This document shows positions 25,086-33,419 of a DNA stretch of 64,000 nt, piece by piece; position 1 is the first letter of the stretch, and every line of letters begins with the position of its first letter. Both the position numbers and the translations under genes were made by a program. Under the pieces are notes generated by a model, which saw only the letters and a list, made by a program, of their open reading frames with translations, did not search any database and was not told the DNA's origin. Origin of the DNA: Myxococcales bacterium (lineage in GTDB: Bacteria; Myxococcota_A; Polyangia; Polyangiales; Polyangiaceae); NCBI GenBank assembly GCA_004193285.1, contig SECP01000026.1, positions 46,159-110,158 of the forward strand, written 5' to 3'.

Positions 25086-26696
25086 ATGCAATCGGTGGAA
25101 GAGCAGCGACGCCTCGCGCAGATCATCGAATCCGGGAGCGCCGTCCTCGGTATCGAGCTCGGGTCCACTCGCATCAAGGCCTGCCTCATCGCTCCAGACG
25201 CAACGCCGCTCGCGGCGGGCGCCCACGCCTGGGAAAATCAGCTGGAAGACGGCATTTGGACCTACGGCATGGCGGACGTGTGGAGCGGCCTCGCGCGCTG
25301 CTACGCGTCGCTGGTGGAGGACGTCCGGCAGCGCTATGGGGTGGCGCTCGCTACCGTGGCCTCGCTCGGGGTCAGCGGCATGATGCACGGCTACTTGGCA
25401 TTGGACCGTGAAGGCGAGCTGCTCGTTCCGTTCCGAACCTGGCGCAACAACATCACGTCGCGCGCCTGCGCCGAGCTCACACCGCTGCTGAATTTCGCGG
25501 TGCCCGAGCGCTGGAGCATTGCTCACCTTCATCAATCGATCTTGGAAGAGCAGCCCCACGTGGCTCGGCTCGCTCGCCTGACGACGCTGGCTGGGTACGT
25601 GCATTGGAAGCTCACCGGCCAGCACGTCGTCGGGGTAGGGGAGGCCTCGGGCATCTTCCCGATCGACCCGGCCACTGCGGACTGGGACCGTGAGCGCGTC
25701 GCCGCGTACGACGCGCTCGTGGCCCCACGCCAGCTGGGCTGGGCCCTGCGAGACGTGCTGCCCGCCGTCTTGCCGGCAGGGCGCCCTGCGGGGCACCTCA
25801 GCGCCGCGGGCGCCCGCCTGTTGGACCCGTCCGGCGCCCTGCGCTCCGGAATAACTCTGTGCCCTCCCGAGGGAGACGCAGGCACGGGTATGGTGGCGAC
25901 GAACGCGGTGCGCCCTCGCTCGGGCAACGTCTCGGCAGGAACCTCCGTGTTCGCGATGATCGTGCTGGAGCGGAGCCTTTCGCAGATTCACGAGGGGATA
26001 GACCTCGTGGTGACGCCCGACGGTAGGCCGGTCGCGATGGCGCACGCCAACAACGGCTCCTCCGATCTGGACGCTTGGATCACGGTATTCGGCCAAATCG
26101 CGAGCGCCCTCGGTACCGAGGCCGCGCGCGACCAGCTCTTCGAAAAGCTGCTGCCGCTCGCGCTGCAGGGCGACGCGGACGCGGGCGGCCTGCTCGCCAT
26201 CAACTACGTGTCCGGCGAGCACGTGACCGGTTTCAGCGAAGGGCGACCGCTGCTCGCTCGCAACCACGACAGCAACTTCAATCTGCCGAACTTCATGCGC
26301 GCGCTGCTCTACTCGTCGCTCTGCGCGATGCGCAGCGGGCTGGACGTCTTGACCGAGAAGGAGAAGGTCGTCATCGACGAGATCCGCGGCCACGGCGGTT
26401 TCTTCAAGGGCGGGGACGTCGGCCAGCGGCTCATGGCGGCGGCGCTCAAGGTACCGGTCAGCGTGCCCGCCACCGCGGGCGAGGGCGGGGCCTGGGGCAT
26501 GGCGATCTTGGCCGGCTACCTCCTCGGCGCGCAGACGCAGCCCTCCTTGCCGGACTACCTGGACGAGCTCATCGCCGCCAGCGTGGGCAAGCCCATTCGC
26601 CCGGACCCCGCTGACGTTCGTGGCTTCGACGAGTTCTTCGCGCGACACCGACGAGGCCTCGCCGTCGAGCGAGAAGCGATTCGGGCGCTGCCTTAG
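25086..26696 (+). CDS. FGGY-family carbohydrate kinase, probable L-ribulokinase
   Basis: The 536-residue protein has the FGGY actin-like fold: VLGIELGSTRIKACLIAPD at the N-terminus, GVSGMMHGYLALD, CPPEGDAGTGMVATN (phosphate loop), SAGTSVFAMIVLE, and RGHGGFFKGGDVGQRLMAAA with the GEGGAWGMAILAGYLL adenosine-binding end. It is not the classical E. coli-type AraB but resembles the kinases that accompany araA in Bacteroidetes. With araA and araD nearby the likely step is L-ribulose to L-ribulose 5-phosphate; xylulokinase is the alternative. ATG 25086 is preferred over GTG 25065 because GAAGGG lies 9 nt before it. Preceded by a LacI-type operator. Confidence 0.82.
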   Translation: MQSVEEQRRLAQIIESGSAVLGIELGSTRIKACLIAPDATPLAAGAHAWENQLEDGIWTYGMADVWSGLARCYASLVEDVRQRYGVALATVASLGVSGMMHGYLALDREGELLVPFRTWRNNITSRACAELTPLLNFAVPERWSIAHLHQSILEEQPHVARLARLTTLAGYVHWKLTGQHVVGVGEASGIFPIDPATADWDRERVAAYDALVAPRQLGWALRDVLPAVLPAGRPAGHLSAAGARLLDPSGALRSGITLCPPEGDAGTGMVATNAVRPRSGNVSAGTSVFAMIVLERSLSQIHEGIDLVVTPDGRPVAMAHANNGSSDLDAWITVFGQIASALGTEAARDQLFEKLLPLALQGDADAGGLLAINYVSGEHVTGFSEGRPLLARNHDSNFNLPNFMRALLYSSLCAMRSGLDVLTEKEKVVIDEIRGHGGFFKGGDVGQRLMAAALKVPVSVPATAGEGGAWGMAILAGYLLGAQTQPSLPDYLDELIAASVGKPIRPDPADVRGFDEFFARHRRGLAVEREAIRALP

Positions 26697-26707
26697 GAGC
26701 CTGCCCG

Positions 26708-28378
26708 GTGCGCCGCAGCGTGCTCGTCTCGGTCCTGGTCTGGAGCCTGGGAGCGTGCTCGGCCCCGGAGGCGCCGACCGCGCCTGGCGTCGCCATAGAA
26801 GTGGACGCCACCGCGCCGGGCCGCGCGCTCGAGCCGGTGTGGAGCTACTTCGGCTACGACGAAGCGAACTACACGACGACCGCCGAGGGGAAAGAGCTGC
26901 TCGGTGTTCTCGCTGCGAGTAGCTCGGCTCCCGTCTATACCCGCACCCACTTTTTGTTCAACTCGGGGGACGGCCGTGCCGCCCTCAAGTGGGGCTCGAC
27001 CAACATGTATACGGAAGACGAGAGCGGGGCGGCGGTCTACGACTACACGCTGCTCGACCAGATCATGGACGCCACCGTGGAGTCCGGAGCGCGCCCGTTC
27101 TTCGAGCTAGGGTTCATGCCGAAAGCGCTGTCGACGCGCCCCGAGCCCTACGAAAATTCGTCCACCTACACGCTGGATGGTGGCTCCTTCTACCCGCCCC
27201 GCGACTACGGAAAGTGGGGCGCGCTCGTGGGCGCCTGGGCCGAGCACGCCAAGCAGCGCTACCCGGAGGCCGAGAAGACCTGGCAGTGGGAGCTCTGGAA
27301 CGAGCCTGATTTACCGTACTGGGAAGGTACGCCCGAAGAATACAATCAGCTCTACGACTACACCGAGGCCGCGCTGCACGCGGTGCTCCCGGAGGCGCCA
27401 CTGGGCGGCCCTGCCGTTGCCGGCGGGGGGAGCCTCTTCTTCCGGAAGTTTTTGGAGCACTGCGCGGTCGGTACGAACGCGCTCACCGGGAAGACCGGCA
27501 CACGCTTGGACTTGGTGAGCTTCCACGCGAAGGGCGGAGTCAGCGTGAAAGACGGTCACGTGCAGCTAGGTCTCGGTAACCAGCTTCGCCTTCACCGCGC
27601 GGGGTTCCAGGCGGTCAAGGCGTGGCCCCAGCTCGAAGGCACGCCGATCGTGATCAGCGAGGCAGATCCAGACGGCTGCGCGGCATGCCCGGTGAGCCTG
27701 AAGGCGGCGAACGCGTACCGGACGTCACCCGCATACGGAGCCTACGTCGCCGCGATGATGAAGCGCTCGCTACAGCTCGCGGAGCAGGAGGGCGTTAGCC
27801 TCCGGGGCGTGCTGACGTGGGCCTTCACCTTCCCGGAAGCACCCTATTTCGCGGGATATCGCGAGCTTTCGAGCCATGGAGTGCACCTGCCGGTGCTCAA
27901 CGCGTTCAAGCTGCTCGGTGCGCTCCGCGGCGCGCAGCTCCCGGTGGTGAGCAGCGGCGCGCTCCCTCTGGAAGAAATCCTGATCAAGAGCGTGCGCGAG
28001 GAGGCCGAGGTGGACGGCATCGCCGCGCTGGATGGCGACGTCGTCCGCATCCTGGTCTGGAATTACCACGACGACCTGGTCCCCGCGGAGCCGGTGCGGG
28101 TCACGCTGCGCGTGCAGCTGCCGAGCGCCTACGCCGCGCGGGCCCAGATCACTCACACGCGGGTGGACGCCGAGCACGGGGACGCGTTCGCGACCTGGGC
28201 GAAGCAGGGGAGCCCGGAGACGCCCTCTGCCTCGCAACTGGACGAGCTGCACCAAGCGATGCAGCCCGTCGAGCTAGAAGCGGGTCGCCTCGTCGAGGTC
28301 GTCGGAGGCCGCGCCACGCTCTCGTTCGAGCTGCCCCGTTTCGGGCTCTCACTGGTCGAGCTCGCCCCGGCGCCCTGA
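26708..28378 (+). CDS. GH39-like glycoside hydrolase, lipoprotein
   Basis: The 556-residue protein has a lipoprotein signal (VLVWSLGAC, Cys17) and a (beta/alpha)8 glycosidase core. The likely acid/base is E199 in WQWELWNEPDLPYWEG and the nucleophile E318 in IVISEADPDG, matching clan GH-A enzymes of the GH39 (beta-xylosidase / alpha-arabinosidase-like) group. A beta-sandwich C-terminal region (about 430-550) ends LPRFGLSLVELAP. It begins 11 bases after the kinase stop at a GTG, so the two form one operon, and ends at a strong intrinsic terminator. In this locus a role in arabinoxylan or arabinan side-chain removal is inferred. Confidence 0.75.
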   Translation: MRRSVLVSVLVWSLGACSAPEAPTAPGVAIEVDATAPGRALEPVWSYFGYDEANYTTTAEGKELLGVLAASSSAPVYTRTHFLFNSGDGRAALKWGSTNMYTEDESGAAVYDYTLLDQIMDATVESGARPFFELGFMPKALSTRPEPYENSSTYTLDGGSFYPPRDYGKWGALVGAWAEHAKQRYPEAEKTWQWELWNEPDLPYWEGTPEEYNQLYDYTEAALHAVLPEAPLGGPAVAGGGSLFFRKFLEHCAVGTNALTGKTGTRLDLVSFHAKGGVSVKDGHVQLGLGNQLRLHRAGFQAVKAWPQLEGTPIVISEADPDGCAACPVSLKAANAYRTSPAYGAYVAAMMKRSLQLAEQEGVSLRGVLTWAFTFPEAPYFAGYRELSSHGVHLPVLNAFKLLGALRGAQLPVVSSGALPLEEILIKSVREEAEVDGIAALDGDVVRILVWNYHDDLVPAEPVRVTLRVQLPSAYAARAQITHTRVDAEHGDAFATWAKQGSPETPSASQLDELHQAMQPVELEAGRLVEVVGGRATLSFELPRFGLSLVELAPAP

Positions 28379-28382
28379 CGAG

Positions 28383-28412
28383 CGCCTACTTCTGGCCGTA
28401 GTAGGCGTTTTT
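28383..28412 (+). terminator. Intrinsic terminator of the kinase-GH39 operon
   Basis: CGCCTACT (28383-28390) pairs perfectly with AGTAGGCG (28400-28407) around a 9-nt loop, followed by TTTTT (28408-28412). It begins 5 bases after the GH39 stop and lies inside the end of the convergent araD coding region, so these bases have two jobs. Confidence 0.8.
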
Positions 28413-29084
28413 GCCGTGCTTGCGCTGGAAGTGCTTGCGCACGAGGCTCGCCGGTAGCGGCGCGGCCGCCCGATCGAGCGTCCGCGTCAAGAACGCCATC
28501 TTGGCGATCTCCTCGAGGACGGCGGCGTTGTAGACCGCTTTCTCCGCGCTCTCTCCCCAGGTGAAGGGAGCATGTCCGGCCACGAGCACCATCGGCGTGT
28601 GAAGGGGCTCCCGAGACTCGAAGCATTCCAAGATCTGCTTACCGGTCTCCAGCTCGTAGTCGCGCTCGACCGCGTCGTCCGACATCACGGCGGTGCATGG
28701 CACCTCTTCTGCGAGGTGATCCGCGTGAGTCGTCCCGTAAAGGGGGATGGGAAGGCGTGCTTGCGCCCAGCCAGTCGCGTAGGTCGAGTGGGTGTGCGCG
28801 ATGCCGCCGATGCCGGGCCAAGTGCGGTACAGCAGCAGGTGAGTGGCCGTGTCCGAAGAGGGGCGGAGATTGCCCTCCACCACCTTGCCACTCAAGTCGA
28901 GCACCACCAAGTCGTCGACGCCGAGCTGGTCGTAGGCGACGCCGCTCGGCTTGATCGCAACCACGCCTCGCTCCGCGTCGAACGCGGAGACATTGCCGAA
29001 CGTGTAGATGGCGAGACCGCGCCGGGGGATCTCCTGGTTGGCGTGCCAGGCTTTTTCTTTGAGCTCGCGGTACGGCGAGGCCAT
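28386..29084 (-). CDS. araD: L-ribulose-5-phosphate 4-epimerase
   Basis: The 232-residue protein is a class II aldolase-fold epimerase that converts L-ribulose 5-phosphate to D-xylulose 5-phosphate. Motifs are IYTFGNVSAFD, VAIKPSGVAYDQL, the zinc ligands in GIAHTHSTYATGWAQ and TTHADHL, and a late His in LVAGHAPFTWG, ending HGKNAYYGQK as in the family. ATG 29082-29084 lies 2 bases after the araA stop; the longer frame upstream is inside araA. The order araA-araD with a separate kinase operon is a split araBAD arrangement. Confidence 0.95.
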   Translation of the reverse strand: MASPYRELKEKAWHANQEIPRRGLAIYTFGNVSAFDAERGVVAIKPSGVAYDQLGVDDLVVLDLSGKVVEGNLRPSSDTATHLLLYRTWPGIGGIAHTHSTYATGWAQARLPIPLYGTTHADHLAEEVPCTAVMSDDAVERDYELETGKQILECFESREPLHTPMVLVAGHAPFTWGESAEKAVYNAAVLEEIAKMAFLTRTLDRAAAPLPASLVRKHFQRKHGKNAYYGQK

Positions 29085-29086
29085 CG

Positions 29087-30604
29087 CTACAGCCCCAGCT
29101 TGAACGCTGCGTCGTTCCAGCGCAGCTCGTTGCGCAGCGCGCGCAGGTCCAGGTCGGCTCCCAGCCGAATGACCTCGAGCCCGGCCATGGCCCCGAAGTC
29201 CTCCCACTCTTCGTACGTGACGCCTTGGCAGAAAGCGGCGTGGTGCGCGCCGCCAGCCTCGAGCCAGCCCTGCGCTCCGCGCTTGAAGTCAGGACGCGGT
29301 ATCCACACGGCGCGCGCCGTGGGTAGCTTGGGCATCGCGTGCTCGGGCGTCACGACGTCCAGCTCGGCGACGATGAGCCGCATGCGGCCTCCCATGTCCA
29401 CCAGGGTCGCGTTCACGGCGGGCCCGGGCCGAGCCGTGAAGACGAGGCGCGGCGGATCAGCTTTGCCGCCGATGCCGAGCGGGTGCACCTCCAGCGCCGG
29501 CTTCGCGTCGGCGATGGAGGGACATACCTCCAGCATGTGAGCACCCAGGATGCGCTCCTGGCCCTTCACCAGGTGATAGGTGTAGTCCTCCATGAACGAC
29601 ACGCCGCCGCTGCGACGTCCCGTCATGACTTTGCCGAGCCGCACCAAAGCGGCGGTCTTCCAATCGCCCTCGGCGCCAAAGCCGTAGCCCTGCGCCATCA
29701 ACCTTTGACAGGCGAAGCCGGGGAGCTGCTTGAGCCCGTGCAAGTCTTCGAACGTCGTCGTGAAGGCCGCGAACCCGCCCTCATCCAGGAACGCGCGCAT
29801 GCCGAGCTCTTGCCGAGCCGCGTAGCGCAGGTTCTCGCGCTTCTCGCCGCCGCGGCGCAGCGGGGCAGAGACGACGTAGCTCTCCTCGTATTCTTCGACC
29901 TGGCGATCCACCGCCGCGTCGCTCACCTCGTTGACGCGCCCGGCGAGGTCACCGACGCCGTAGCCGTTCACCGACCAGCCAAGCTGAATTTGCGCTTCGA
30001 CGCGGTCCCCACCGGTGACCGCGACCTCGCGCATGTTCATGCCGCCGAAGCGCGCGATCTTCAGGCTCCGGGACTCCGCCATCGCCAGCGCGCTGTTCGC
30101 CCACTGCGCGAGGTCTTGCAGCACGTCCGGATCCTGCCAGTGGCCGACGACGATCTTGCGCTTGAGCCGGAGCCGCGCCGCGATGAACCCGTACTCGCGG
30201 TCCCCGTGCGCGGACTGGTTCAGGTTCATGAAGTCCATGTCGATCTCACCCCACGGCAGCTCACTGTTGAACTGGGTGTGAAGGTGAGCGAGCGGCTTCT
30301 GCAACCGGGTGAGACCGGCGATCCACATCTTTGCCGGAGAGAACGTGTGCATCCACGTCACCACGCCGGCGCATTCGGGCGCGGCGTTGGCGGCCAAGCA
30401 CACGTCTCGAATCTCGTCTGGACCCGTCAGGATCGGCTTGCACACGATCTTGACCGGCAGGGCTCCCGAGCCGTCGATACCGGCAACGATTCGCCGCGAG
30501 TTCTCCGCGACTTGCTTCAAAGTCTCGTCGCCGTACAGGTGCTGGCTGCCCGTGAGAAACCAGATTTCCCGCGAAGCTTGGTCGGTGGCGTGCGTCATTG
30601 GCAT
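29087..30604 (-). CDS. araA: L-arabinose isomerase
   Basis: The 505-residue enzyme converts L-arabinose to L-ribulose. Family signatures include EIWFLTGSQHLYGDETLKQV near the N-terminus, VVTWMHTFSPAKMWIAGL, LAHLHTQFNSELPW, the metal-site blocks FGAEGDWKTAALVRLGKVM and SFMEDYTYHL, and HMLEVCPSIAD. It is full length. Two ATGs 6 bases apart (30604 and 30599-side MTHATDQ) are possible starts. Expression is probably repressed by the LacI-family protein through the operator at 30655-30668. Confidence 0.96.
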   Translation of the reverse strand: MPMTHATDQASREIWFLTGSQHLYGDETLKQVAENSRRIVAGIDGSGALPVKIVCKPILTGPDEIRDVCLAANAAPECAGVVTWMHTFSPAKMWIAGLTRLQKPLAHLHTQFNSELPWGEIDMDFMNLNQSAHGDREYGFIAARLRLKRKIVVGHWQDPDVLQDLAQWANSALAMAESRSLKIARFGGMNMREVAVTGGDRVEAQIQLGWSVNGYGVGDLAGRVNEVSDAAVDRQVEEYEESYVVSAPLRRGGEKRENLRYAARQELGMRAFLDEGGFAAFTTTFEDLHGLKQLPGFACQRLMAQGYGFGAEGDWKTAALVRLGKVMTGRRSGGVSFMEDYTYHLVKGQERILGAHMLEVCPSIADAKPALEVHPLGIGGKADPPRLVFTARPGPAVNATLVDMGGRMRLIVAELDVVTPEHAMPKLPTARAVWIPRPDFKRGAQGWLEAGGAHHAAFCQGVTYEEWEDFGAMAGLEVIRLGADLDLRALRNELRWNDAAFKLGL

Positions 30605-30654
30605 GCTCGATGTGTTGCGTGCTCACGAACGAAAATGCGCGAGCTTTCAGTCAT

Positions 30655-30681
30655 TGTGAGCGCTCACATTTGCTCTGTCAA
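30655..30681 (-). promoter_or_regulatory. araA promoter with near-symmetric lac-type operator, shared with the repressor gene
   Basis: On the minus strand TTGACA (30681-30676) is followed after 7 nt by TGTGAGCGCTCACA (30668-30655), a perfect 14-bp palindrome. The surrounding 20 bases (30652-30671) match the ideal symmetric lac operator at 18 positions. It lies 50 bases before araA and 36 bases before the divergent repressor gene, so it could control both and give autoregulation. Confidence 0.8.
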
Positions 30682-30704
30682 GCGGGCAATAGTATCAAGC
30701 TCGC

Positions 30705-31721
30705 GTGCCCGACTCCGATAAACCTCGCCTCGCGGTCATGGCCGACGTGGCGCGACTCGCCGGTGTCTCGCACCAAACCGTCTCGCGCGTTTTGCACGAT
30801 AGCCCCAACGTGCGTGGAGTAACGCGGGAGCGAGTCCTCTCCGCGATCCGGCAATTGGACTACCGCCCGAACTCGATGGCGCGCGCGCTCGCGACGGGCC
30901 GCTCGAGGACGCTCGGAGTCGTGAGCTCGGACACCACGTTCTATGGCCCCGCCTCCACGCTGCTCGGGATAGAGCAAGCGGCGCACGAGGCGGGCTACGC
31001 GGTGAGCGTCGCTAGCGTGCGCTCGCTGAGCCGCGGGGTCGTGCTGGACGCCGTGCAAAAGTTCCGCGACCAGGGGGTGGACGGCGTCGCCGTCATCGCC
31101 CCCCTCCGCTCCGGGGCAGACGCGCTGCGGCAGCTCAAGCCGGACTTCGCGGTCGTAGCGGTAGAGGCAGGGCAGGGCGCGCCGATCCCGGTGGCCACGG
31201 TGGACCAGCGGGCAGGCGCGGCCGCGGCAACGCGTCACCTCCTCAGCCTCGGTCACAAGACGGTGTGGCACATTGCCGGCCCCGCCGATTGGCAAGAGTC
31301 CCAAGAACGCGTCCTCGGCTGGCGGTCGGCTCTGGAGGCGGCCCGAGCGCGAGTCCCCGAGCTCCTGCGCGGCGATTGGACGCCGCGATCCGGCTATGAA
31401 GTGGGAGACGCCGTCATCAAGCTTCCCGAGCTCACGGCGGTGTTCGTCGCCAACGACCAGATGGCGCTCGGCTTGCTCCGTCGCCTGCACGAGGCCGGGC
31501 GACACGTCCCTCGTGACATCAGCGTTGTGGGTTTCGACGACATCCCGGAGGCGGCGTACTTCACGCCGCCGCTCACCACCGTGCGCCAGGATTTCATGGA
31601 GCTGGGCCGGCGCTGCCTCGGCATTCTGCTCGCCCGCATCGAGGGAGAAGAGCAGCCCCCGCGCGTCGTGGTGCAGGCGGAGTTCGTCGTGCGCGACTCC
31701 ACCGGCGTGGCCCGCAAGTAG
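30705..31721 (+). CDS. LacI-family transcriptional repressor of the arabinose locus
   Basis: The 338-residue protein has an N-terminal LacI HTH (VMADVARLAGVSHQTVSRVL) and hinge helix (YRPNSMARALATGRS), then a periplasmic-binding-protein-like effector domain (about 65-330). The specificity residues of the recognition helix are His23, Gln24 and Arg28, against Tyr17-Gln18-Arg22 in E. coli LacI, consistent with the TGTGAG half-sites around it. The GTG at 30705 is the first start after the operator. It is divergent from araA; L-arabinose or an arabino-oligosaccharide is the likely inducer (inference). A GCCCGC-N5-GCGGGC hairpin (31710-31726) covers its stop. Confidence 0.88.
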   Translation: MPDSDKPRLAVMADVARLAGVSHQTVSRVLHDSPNVRGVTRERVLSAIRQLDYRPNSMARALATGRSRTLGVVSSDTTFYGPASTLLGIEQAAHEAGYAVSVASVRSLSRGVVLDAVQKFRDQGVDGVAVIAPLRSGADALRQLKPDFAVVAVEAGQGAPIPVATVDQRAGAAAATRHLLSLGHKTVWHIAGPADWQESQERVLGWRSALEAARARVPELLRGDWTPRSGYEVGDAVIKLPELTAVFVANDQMALGLLRRLHEAGRHVPRDISVVGFDDIPEAAYFTPPLTTVRQDFMELGRRCLGILLARIEGEEQPPRVVVQAEFVVRDSTGVARK

Positions 31722-31726
31722 CGGGC
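31710..31726. terminator. GC hairpin over the stop of the LacI-family gene
   Basis: GCCCGC and GCGGGC pair around AAGTA, including the TAG stop. It lies between two convergent genes only 15 bases apart and may serve both transcripts. No T-run is present. Confidence 0.4.
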
Positions 31727-31736
31727 ACGCCGCCGC

Positions 31737-33419
31737 TTAGAAGCTGACTTCGCCCTGTAGCCGCACGACGTCCATGTCCGGCTTGGACCCAGCATAGGGG
31801 CCGCCCTGAATGATGTCGCTGCCGGCGACGAGAGGAATGCCCCACGGCCACCTGCCCGCCAGCGTCACGTTGTCGCCGTAGCGATAGCGCGAGTACTGCA
31901 GGTAGATGCGCTCGCCGGACAGGAAGTGCGAGTAGAACGACACGCGAGACGTGATCGCGGAGAACACGTAGCCGCCATTATCCATGTCGTAGTTGACGGT
32001 GTCCCAGCGCAGCATCAGCCCTACCCACTGCCAGGGGTTGTATTCGGCGTCTGCGCCCCACTTGAAGTGGGTGAGGGTGTCCTGCGGCAGAACCGAGCCT
32101 TCCGGTAGCTCGATGCTCGACCGCACCAAGAGCCCGAAGGCGCTGACCTTCACGTCCGGCGTGGTGCCCTTGGGCTTGCCGAGCACGTTCGCGAGCGAGT
32201 TCTCGTAAAGAAAGCCGAAGTTGAAGAGCTTGCCGCTGCCGGTGCTGTCGGCCGGGCTACCGCTCCAGCCGAGGTAGTTCGTCGCCAAGCCCTCGGGGCT
32301 GAGGCCATGCGCGAGCTCCACGCCCGCTTCCCCGAGCGCCCAACCATTCTTGATCGTGACGAGTGAGGGTGACAGCCAGAGGCGCCCCGCGACCGGCAGC
32401 GCCAGCTTCAGCTCGGCGCCGATCGTGTTCAGGCTCGCACCGCGAGCGTTGGCGTAAGACTTACCGGCCGACGTCTGCAGGAGCAAGTTCGGGTCCCGCG
32501 TCCACTGCGCGTTGTGGTGCAGGCCCACCTCGACCACGTCCTTGTAGTTGGCCTGAAGGTGCGCGTAGTGGATGAGGTTCAGGCCGACGCGCGCTTGGTA
32601 CGGTGGCGGCGCCAGGATGCTGAAGCTGCCGTCCCGGCCGGTGCCGAAGCCTTGGATCACGGTGGCCTTGAAGTCCTCCGTCACCGGGATCGTGAGCTTG
32701 AGTTGCTCGCCGAGCTGGCGGTACTGGCCGAGCGTGTAAGTGTCGTATTTCTCGAACCGCCCGAACTTGGGCCACCAGCTGCCGGCCGAGAGCGCGATGT
32801 TCGGCTTGCGACCCGCCACGTCCAAGTCCGTATCTAGAGTGAGGTACGCGATGCCGGGTACCCAGGCCGAATCCGGGTTACGAAAGCCCGCTCCCGCGAA
32901 CCAGTAGCCCATCCAGCCCACTGTGGTTTGGATGTGCTTCTTCTTCGCGTGAAAGAAGAGCTCGACCCAGTCTTGCTCTTGCAGGCGGGTGTAGCCAAAG
33001 CTGTAGTAGTTCGCGTCGACGGTGCGATTGGGCCCGTAGGAGATCTGCGTCTCCGGCGTACCGTTGAGGTTGTCGGGGCCGGGGCGCTTGCTGATGCCCA
33101 GCGCCATGGGAGCTCGGAAGTAGCCGCTGACGCTCGTCTCCCAGGCGCCCTTTCGCGTCGCTTCCACCTCACTGTCGCTCCCGGTCGGCTTGTCCGCGGG
33201 GGCCCCCGGCGTCTCTACCGCGGAGCCGGTGCGACGTTGCGGAGCGGCGTCGGCGTCGGTACCGGCGGCAGGCGTGGTCGCCGCAGGCGGCGCGCCCGTT
33301 GCTTCCGCGGCCGCCTCGGGCGTGGGCTCGTCTGCCGCCTCTTGAGCGGCGCTGGGGGTGCTGATGGCGGACGCGGCGAGAGCCAGCGTCGCGGCGAGGT
33401 ACCTGAGCTCGGATTTCAC
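31737..33419 (-). CDS. Outer-membrane beta-barrel porin of the arabinose locus
   Basis: The 560-residue protein has a Sec signal peptide (YLAATLALAASAISTPSAAQ), an Ala/Pro/Glu/Thr-rich periplasmic linker to about residue 90, and then many amphipathic beta strands rich in Tyr/Trp/Gly (SAGSWWPKFGRFEKYDTYT, GLHHNAQWTRDPNLLLQT). It ends LQGEVSF, with the terminal Phe typical of barrel proteins recognised by BamA. No TonB box is visible, so passive uptake of sugars or oligosaccharides is likely. Its ATG overlaps the stop of the upstream GH54 gene (ATGA), so enzyme and porin are one operon. The exact barrel family is not identified. Confidence 0.78.
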   Translation of the reverse strand: MKSELRYLAATLALAASAISTPSAAQEAADEPTPEAAAEATGAPPAATTPAAGTDADAAPQRRTGSAVETPGAPADKPTGSDSEVEATRKGAWETSVSGYFRAPMALGISKRPGPDNLNGTPETQISYGPNRTVDANYYSFGYTRLQEQDWVELFFHAKKKHIQTTVGWMGYWFAGAGFRNPDSAWVPGIAYLTLDTDLDVAGRKPNIALSAGSWWPKFGRFEKYDTYTLGQYRQLGEQLKLTIPVTEDFKATVIQGFGTGRDGSFSILAPPPYQARVGLNLIHYAHLQANYKDVVEVGLHHNAQWTRDPNLLLQTSAGKSYANARGASLNTIGAELKLALPVAGRLWLSPSLVTIKNGWALGEAGVELAHGLSPEGLATNYLGWSGSPADSTGSGKLFNFGFLYENSLANVLGKPKGTTPDVKVSAFGLLVRSSIELPEGSVLPQDTLTHFKWGADAEYNPWQWVGLMLRWDTVNYDMDNGGYVFSAITSRVSFYSHFLSGERIYLQYSRYRYGDNVTLAGRWPWGIPLVAGSDIIQGGPYAGSKPDMDVVRLQGEVSF

